From assembly GCA_018971605.1 (NCBI GenBank), contig JAGXAL010000007.1:1-37994 (forward strand): a stretch of 37,994 bases of DNA. The letters are read 5' to 3'. The position numbers were made by a program, and so were the translations under genes. The notes under the pieces are model-generated. The model saw only the letters and a program-made list of their open reading frames with translations. It did not search any database and was not told the origin of the DNA. The DNA comes from Natronospirales bacterium. Lineage in GTDB: Bacteria; Pseudomonadota; Gammaproteobacteria; Natronospirales; REEB76. Positions 31,363-37,994 of the stretch are shown piece after piece (position 1 is the first letter of the stretch; every line of letters starts with the position of its first letter).

Positions 31363-31467
31363 ATGGAAACCTTGTTGAGTTTTGCGATTTTTGCCTTTGC
31401 CTGCATGTGTATGTGCATGTTCATGCGCATCCCCGTGCGGGCACGCGCTGTTTTGCAGGCACGATAA
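31363..31467 (+). CDS. Candidate Met/Cys-rich leader peptide METLLSFAIFAFACMCMCMFMRIPVRARAVLQAR
   Basis: Codons TGC ATG TGT ATG TGC ATG TTC ATG at 31402-31425; stop TAA at 31465-31467 lies in the loop of a hairpin; precedes the terminator and metY. Confidence 0.55.
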   Translation: METLLSFAIFAFACMCMCMFMRIPVRARAVLQAR

Positions 31468-31489
31468 AGCCGCAAACAGCCAGATTCCC

Positions 31490-31521
31490 AACCCGCACGG
31501 CACAGCCGCTGCGGGTTTTTT
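31490..31521 (+). terminator. Rho-independent terminator upstream of metY (candidate attenuator)
   Basis: AACCCGCA(CGGC-ACA-GCCG)C-TGCGGGTT followed by a T run to 31521; no plus-strand gene of ordinary size upstream. Confidence 0.8.
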
Positions 31522-31577
31522 AATGCCTGAATTCCAGCCTTAAACACCTCCAGCGACTGCTCCCGCGGTGACGGAAA

Positions 31578-32990
<1,413 letters not shown>

Positions 32991-33025
32991 GACTGCCCAC
33001 TCCTATCCAAGATGCCCGCGTCGCC

Positions 33026-34108
33026 ATGAGCACCGACACGCAGTTCTCCGACGAAGCGCGCTTCCTAACGCTGCTGGCATTCACGCTGGAATCGGGCGAG
33101 GTTCTGCCCCAGGTGACGGTCGCCTACCGCACCTGGGGCCGGCTCAACCCCGCAGGCGACAACGCGGTGCTGGTGTGCCACGCGCTCACCGGCTCGGTGG
33201 ACGTGGACCAATGGTGGGCCGGGTTGTTCGGCCCGGGCCGCGCGCTCGATCCGGAGCGGGATTTCATTGTGTGCAGCAATGTGCTCGGCGGCTGCTACGG
33301 CAGCACCGGCCCGCGCAGCATCAATCCGGTGACGCACAAACCCTATGGCGGCCAATTCCCAGCCGTGAGTGTACGCGACATGGCGCGCGTGCAAGCGCAG
33401 TTGTCGGATGCTTTGGGGATTGCACAACTGCAACTAGTCATCGGCGGGTCGCTTGGCGGCATGCAGGCGTTGGAGTGGGCCGCGCTCTATCCGGAACGGG
33501 TGAACGCGGTGGTCGCCATCGGCTGCGGCGTACGCCAATCACCGTGGGCGATTGGCTGGTCGGAAGCCCAGCGTCAGGCGATCTTCGCCGATCCCAACTG
33601 GCGCGGCGGAGATTATTCACCGACTACTTCTCCCACTGCCGGACTCGCGGCGGCGCGCGCCACAGCGATGCTGAGCTACCGCCACTGGCGTGAATTCGAA
33701 AAGCGCTTTGGCCGCCGCCGACGCGACGGCACCTTTGAAATCGAATCCTGGCTGCGCCACCACGGCGACAAGTTGGTGAAACGCTTCGACGCGGCGAGTT
33801 ACGTGACACTGACACGCGCCATGGACACACACGACCTCACTCGCGGCCGAGAGAATTTCTCCGCGTTGACGATGCCGGTGCTGGTGGTCGGCATCGTCAG
33901 TGACCTTCTTTACCCGCTGGCGGAGCAGCAGGAACTCGCGGCGCTGCTGCCGAATGCAGAACTTGAAGTGCTGGATTCGCCACACGGCCACGATGCCTTC
34001 CTGATTGAAACCGAACATTTGAATCAACTGATGACAGAGTACCGCGCACCTCACACGAAAACTCCGGCCCTGCACCTGATCAAGGAGTCCCGACTATGCG
34101 TGCCCTAG
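33026..34108 (+). CDS. metX: Homoserine O-acyltransferase (MetX family)
   Basis: VAYRTWGRLNPAGDNAVLVCHALTGSVDV...ERDFIVCSNVLGGCYGSTGPRSINP...VIGGSLGGMQALEWA. Confidence 0.93.
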   Translation: MSTDTQFSDEARFLTLLAFTLESGEVLPQVTVAYRTWGRLNPAGDNAVLVCHALTGSVDVDQWWAGLFGPGRALDPERDFIVCSNVLGGCYGSTGPRSINPVTHKPYGGQFPAVSVRDMARVQAQLSDALGIAQLQLVIGGSLGGMQALEWAALYPERVNAVVAIGCGVRQSPWAIGWSEAQRQAIFADPNWRGGDYSPTTSPTAGLAAARATAMLSYRHWREFEKRFGRRRRDGTFEIESWLRHHGDKLVKRFDAASYVTLTRAMDTHDLTRGRENFSALTMPVLVVGIVSDLLYPLAEQQELAALLPNAELEVLDSPHGHDAFLIETEHLNQLMTEYRAPHTKTPALHLIKESRLCVP

Positions 34109-35232
34109 CCAACGTTCTATCGGCGGGTGATTTCGGCGCGGATGACTTACAACTCAAGGCCAGTGCGCAGCCGGGAACACGGCAAGTGCAACTGCTGATT
34201 GCCGGCCACAGCGGCCAGATCGGTCGCAAACTCTGCCGGCAACTTGCGACGCGTGGGGATAATTTCCTCGCCCAAGGCTTGCACCTGCGCATCACTGGCC
34301 TGATCAACAGCCGTGAATTCACGTGGCGTGATTTGGACAGCCAAAACAGCGTGACGTATGTGCGTCAACCAGACGATTGGCCGCAAATTCTGCGACATTT
34401 TCTGTCCGGTCACATCGGCGCGCGGCAGTTCGTGGATTGCACCGCCGGTGACGCGTTCATTTCTCATTATCCCGAGCTATTGCGGCACGGCATCGGCATT
34501 GTCACGCCCAACAAGCTCGCCAACAGCGGCTCACAGGTTGACTATGCAACGCTGCAACAACTGGCGCGCCAGTGCGGCGCACCCTATCGTTACGAAACCA
34601 CCGTGGGTGCGGCGCTGCCAGTGCTCGGACCGCTGGCGGATCTGGTGCGCGCCGGCGACAAGGTGAAACGTATCGAAGCGGTGGTCTCCGGCACGCTGTC
34701 GTTCATCTTCGGACGCGTGAACAACGGCGAGCGTTTTTCCGTGGCGGTGCGCGAAGCACGCGCGCGCGGCTATACCGAGCCGCATCCGGGTGCGGACTTG
34801 GCCGGTACCGATAGTGGACGCAAACTGCTGATCCTGATGCGCGAAGCCGGCCTGAAGTGGGAGCCGGAACAAGTAAAGGTGGAAAACCTGGTGCCGGAGG
34901 AACTCGCGGCGGAAAGCGACGCCGAACGCTTTCTTGCCGGGCTCGTGGCGCATGACAAAACCTGGGCAGAGCGCGCTGAAGCCGCACACCATCGCAGTCT
35001 GCGGCTGGTGTATCTGGCGCGCTTCGACGGCCGCAGCGCAAGCGTTGGCGTCACGCACGTGTCGAACACCGATCCGTTCGCCTTGCTCGCGCCCGGCGAA
35101 AACCTGATCCGCATCTGGACCGAGCGCTATCAGCCGGTACCTTTGGGCATTGCCGGACCCGGCGCCGGGCCGGAATTGACCGCCGCCGGTGTGCTCACCG
35201 ACATTCTCAAGGCAGCAGCACAGCTCAGGTAG
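34096..35232 (+). CDS. Homoserine dehydrogenase, short form resembling the ThrA C-terminal domain
   Basis: TRQVQLLIAGHSGQIGRKLCRQL...IVTPNKLANSGSQVDYATLQQL...YETTVGAALPVLGPLADLVRAGDKVKRIEAVVSGTLSFIF. Confidence 0.9.
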   Translation: MRALANVLSAGDFGADDLQLKASAQPGTRQVQLLIAGHSGQIGRKLCRQLATRGDNFLAQGLHLRITGLINSREFTWRDLDSQNSVTYVRQPDDWPQILRHFLSGHIGARQFVDCTAGDAFISHYPELLRHGIGIVTPNKLANSGSQVDYATLQQLARQCGAPYRYETTVGAALPVLGPLADLVRAGDKVKRIEAVVSGTLSFIFGRVNNGERFSVAVREARARGYTEPHPGADLAGTDSGRKLLILMREAGLKWEPEQVKVENLVPEELAAESDAERFLAGLVAHDKTWAERAEAAHHRSLRLVYLARFDGRSASVGVTHVSNTDPFALLAPGENLIRIWTERYQPVPLGIAGPGAGPELTAAGVLTDILKAAAQLR

Positions 35233-35282
35233 GGTGCATTCATGCCCCATTCCATTACAAATGGTGCGCGAGCGCACCCTAC
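35229..35282. repeat. GTAGGGTGC...GCACCCTAC repeat, copy 2; overlaps the hom stop codon
   Basis: GTAGGGTGCATTC...ATGGTGCGCGAGCGCACCCTAC. Confidence 0.75.
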
Positions 35283-35318
35283 GCTCTGGTGACGGACATT
35301 CTCAAGGCAGTAGGGTGA
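35283..35318 (+). pseudogene. Remnant of a homoserine dehydrogenase 3' end
   Basis: Reads ALVTDILKAVG*, matching AGVLTDILKA at the end of the intact gene; shares the 16-mer GACATTCTCAAGGCAG. Confidence 0.55.
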
Positions 35319-35404
35319 CTTGTGCACCTTTGCCGGAGATGTTGCCTTAATCGCGATCTGGAATCGTTTCTACAGCAAAGAACTGGTGCGCTAGTGCACC
35401 CTAC
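35310..35404. repeat. GTAGGGTG...GCACCCTAC repeat, copy 3
   Basis: GTAGGGTGACTTG...ACTGGTGCGCTAGTGCACCCTAC; right end 19 of 21 identical to copy 2. Confidence 0.7.
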
Positions 35405-35446
35405 ATTCCGGTGCGGCGGAATCATCGCCAGTTTGTAGTTCGCGTA

Positions 35447-37486
35447 CTACTGCAGCAGCGCCTGAAAGCGCGGATCCTTGCGCAATGGATCCCAGACCGG
35501 ATCGAGTTGCAGCAGTGCCGGCGAGACCCACAGGCCGGCGGGAATCGCCGACAGTTTTTGCAGCAGAGCGATGGCCTGATCGTTGGCACCAACGCGCACG
35601 TCAATGCGCGCGATGTAGCTCAATACTTCCGGCCCGGCAAAGGCATCACGATCAATCGGCAGCAACTCGGCTGCTTTGCGTCCTTCACGCAACGCCTCGT
35701 CCTTCATGCCGAGGCCAGCCGCGGTGAAGCCGAGCGCAAGATGCCGATCCCAGTCACCCGGGCGCTCACGCGCGGCGGCCTCTGCTTCGGTGTGCAATGC
35801 CCGGTACAGCGCGGCGGCCCCGGCGCGATCGCCGGCAGCGGCCAAGGCCCAAGCCAGATACAGTCGCCGCGGCAACACCGTATTGCCGTTCGTTGCGTTC
35901 CATTCCGTGCTTTTAGATTCGCGCGCCGCCTGTGCGGCAGCCGCGAAATCGCGTCCCAACCACCCGAGATTGAAATAATATTGGTTACTATTAAGACGCT
36001 CAGAGCTGCCCGGCGGCAAACCGGCCAGCCAAGTACGCAGCGGCACCAGATCGCCTCTCCAGATGACCGTGTTCCACGCCTGCCGGCCAATGGAGAGTGT
36101 GGGATCGAGCGACAATTCCGTGGCATGCGCATAGCCACGATCGGCTTCGGCATAGCGCCGCTGCACCGCGTAGGTCTGCGCAATCTCGAACTCGGACTGT
36201 GAATTGCGGGGGTCGTAGGCCAAGGCTTGGCCAAAGCCATCCAGAGCCTGCTGCCAGCGGCCCTGCCGCCGTGCGATCGCGGCCTCGTACGATTCGACTT
36301 GCGCGTCGTGCGGGAGCGTCTTGCGCGCAAGCGCCAGTTCGCCCTGTGCACGGGCGTAGTCGCGGAAACCCCAGTACCAGTACAACGCCCGCGCCAGATG
36401 CGCCTGCCCCAAATCCGGTTGCAGATGCAGCGCGCGGTCCGTCGCGTCTTTAGACGCCTGCAGGCGCGCGTCGCTGCGGTCGCCGCCGAAGAAATACCTG
36501 TACATCTGTGCCTGTCCAAGCAGGGCATCAGCCAGCGCAAAGTCCGGGTCCTTCTGCAACGCTTGTTGCAGCAGTTCGATCGCCGGCGGCATTTCCGTTC
36601 TGGTCAGCGCGTACTGGTCGTCGGCAAGATTGAAGTGCGCCAGCGCGCGCAGGTACAGATCGTAAGCCTGCGGATTCTGCGTGGGGATCGCCGCGACGCG
36701 CGCGCTGTCGTCCGGCGACAGTTTCGCCTTCAGCGCGTCGGCAATGCTCTGCGCGACTTCGCCTTCCACGCCGAAGATGTTGTCCAGCGTGCGTGGATAG
36801 GCTTGCGCCCACAGGTGCGTGTCGCTGCGTGCATCAATCAACTGCACGTCAATCAGCACCTGGTTGCCGGCCTTCTGCACGCTGCCCTCGAGGATCGTCG
36901 CCACCCCGAGTTGCTGCGCGATGGATTTGAGATTGTCCGGATGGCTGGCGTATTTCTCGGTCGAGGTGCGCGAAATCACCTTGAGGTCGCCGATCAGAGC
37001 CAGCTTGGTCAGGATCAGATCCTGCATGCCGTTGGCGAAATAGGCGTTGTCCTTGTCGCCAGACAGGTTTTCGAAGGGCAGCACGGCAATGGATTTGGCA
37101 GGCACAGCACTGACCGCCGCAGATGCGTTGGCGAGGCGCTGTGCACGGCGCTCGGAAAATCCCAAGGCGAAGTAACCGGACACCACCACGGCAGCGATGA
37201 CTATTGGAACGACCACGGCGCCGAGCTTCCAGTGTCGCTTCTGCCAAACGCTCTGGCTGGCAGAATCCATGGGCTTGACCAGGAGCCAGGCGAGCACGAT
37301 GGCCACTGGAAAGCCCGCAATCAGAATGATGATCACTGCCGGCACCGCCGCCACCCAGCCGAAATACGGAAAGGCGCGCGCCACCACCTGGATCAGCACC
37401 GCGACAGTCGCGCCGTACCACGCCGCCACTCTATAGATGTGGTGCTGCTTCAAGCGCGCCAGAAAGCCGGTGGATTCTTCGGCCAT
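35447..37486 (-). CDS. Membrane protein with TolB-like (FlgO/CadC-associated) domain and TPR repeats
   Basis: Three N-terminal hydrophobic segments; KSIAVLPFENLSGDKDNAYFANGMQDLILTKLALIGDLKVISRTSTEKY...; TPR-like C-terminal half. Confidence 0.85.
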   Translation of the reverse strand: MAEESTGFLARLKQHHIYRVAAWYGATVAVLIQVVARAFPYFGWVAAVPAVIIILIAGFPVAIVLAWLLVKPMDSASQSVWQKRHWKLGAVVVPIVIAAVVVSGYFALGFSERRAQRLANASAAVSAVPAKSIAVLPFENLSGDKDNAYFANGMQDLILTKLALIGDLKVISRTSTEKYASHPDNLKSIAQQLGVATILEGSVQKAGNQVLIDVQLIDARSDTHLWAQAYPRTLDNIFGVEGEVAQSIADALKAKLSPDDSARVAAIPTQNPQAYDLYLRALAHFNLADDQYALTRTEMPPAIELLQQALQKDPDFALADALLGQAQMYRYFFGGDRSDARLQASKDATDRALHLQPDLGQAHLARALYWYWGFRDYARAQGELALARKTLPHDAQVESYEAAIARRQGRWQQALDGFGQALAYDPRNSQSEFEIAQTYAVQRRYAEADRGYAHATELSLDPTLSIGRQAWNTVIWRGDLVPLRTWLAGLPPGSSERLNSNQYYFNLGWLGRDFAAAAQAARESKSTEWNATNGNTVLPRRLYLAWALAAAGDRAGAAALYRALHTEAEAAARERPGDWDRHLALGFTAAGLGMKDEALREGRKAAELLPIDRDAFAGPEVLSYIARIDVRVGANDQAIALLQKLSAIPAGLWVSPALLQLDPVWDPLRKDPRFQALLQ

Positions 37487-37585
37487 GGAACCCCTGCCTG
37501 CGAATGGCGGCAGATTATAGCGGCAGGCGGCGGCCTAAAAATGGCCCGTGCAAGCGGTATTAACAGCCCCAATTTAAATGAGCCA

Positions 37586-37787
37586 AGAATAAGCCCTCCC
37601 CTTCAAGGGGGTGAGCCGGAGATTCGCGCGGCATAGCCGCGCGCCGGCGAACGGCTGCACAGGGAAGTGCAGACTGGACTTGCGAAGGCAGGATGCCCGA
37701 GGGGTTAGGGTGGGGGTGGTTTCACCGACGCAATCCCAACACCGCCCCCATCCCGACCTTCCCCCGTAGGGGGAAGGAGATAAGCTA
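37586..37787. repeat. Composite intergenic repeat, possibly MITE-like
   Basis: Begins CCCTCCCCTTCAAGGGGGTGAG, contains GAGGGGTTAGGGTGGGGGTGG, ends GACCTTCCCCCGTAGGGGGAAGGAG. Confidence 0.45.
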
Positions 37788-37812
37788 GACCGTCGTCCGC
37801 CCGGAGACTGCC

Positions 37813-37994
37813 ATGAATTTCCTGCTGCCCTTCGTCGTGTTCCTGGTCGCCGCCTGCGTGGCGGTGCCGCTGTCGCGCAAATCCGGATTCGGCTCGGTGC
37901 TCGGGTATCTGGTCGCCGGCGTGATCATCGGCCCCTGGTGTCTCAAGCTCGTCACCGGCGTGGACGCGCTGCTGAATTTTTCCGAAATCGGCGT
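37813..37994 (+). CDS. CPA2-family (KefB/KefC-like) monovalent cation:proton antiporter, N-terminal fragment cut by window end
   Basis: MNFLLPFVVFLVAACVAVPLSRKSGFGSVLGYLVAGVIIGPWCLKLVTGVDALLNFSEIG. Confidence 0.85.
   Translation, partial: MNFLLPFVVFLVAACVAVPLSRKSGFGSVLGYLVAGVIIGPWCLKLVTGVDALLNFSEIG

Noticed and set aside
31326-31523. 65-aa ORF MTSSKTSWIVARHGNL...LHVYVHVHAHPRAG in the metY leader as the regulatory peptide
   Set aside because: Different frame from the Met/Cys run, overlaps the terminator stem, and a His/Val-rich peptide has no logical link to methionine biosynthesis; the 31363-31467 frame fits better.
36227-37636. 469-aa plus-strand ORF antisense to the TolB-like/TPR gene
   Set aside because: Shadow ORF; the minus strand has coherent membrane, TolB-like and TPR sequence.

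Overview
This is a GC-rich, gammaproteobacterial-type chromosomal window. Most of it is conserved housekeeping gene order: groES-groEL with a perfect CIRCE operator; cutA-dsbD-tlpA-like-aroQ-accB-accC-prmA-DUF3426-dusB-fis-purH-purD; HAD; rho-trxA / rhlB; yrfG-like / cysQ; chalcone-isomerase-like; dienelactone hydrolase; queD; GT39-DUF465; HD-GYP; ttcA; SPFH-NfeD; outer-membrane protein; semiSWEET-SSS symporter-DUF3311; metY-metX-hom; a TolB-like/TPR membrane protein; and the start of a CPA2 antiporter. The strongest signals lie between the ordinary genes. (1) The metY-metX-hom operon has a leader with a 34-codon ORF containing the run Cys-Met-Cys-Met-Cys-Met-Phe-Met. It is followed by a Rho-independent terminator whose 5' arm is perfectly complementary over 9 nt to a segment just after the Met/Cys codons. 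This is the architecture of a ribosome-mediated attenuator for methionine biosynthesis. (2) Between ttcA and the SPFH gene is a decayed AbrB-Doc toxin-antitoxin module: palindromic operator/promoter intact, antitoxin broken by a 1-nt frameshift, toxin reduced to a frame-disrupted N-terminal stub. (3) A dispersed GTAGGGTG...CACCCTAC repeat supplies the stop codon of two unrelated genes, and next to one of them is a diverged remnant of the hom 3' end. Several other dispersed repeat families occur in intergenic gaps. All calls are from reading the sequence and supplied translations; no searches or folding programs were run.
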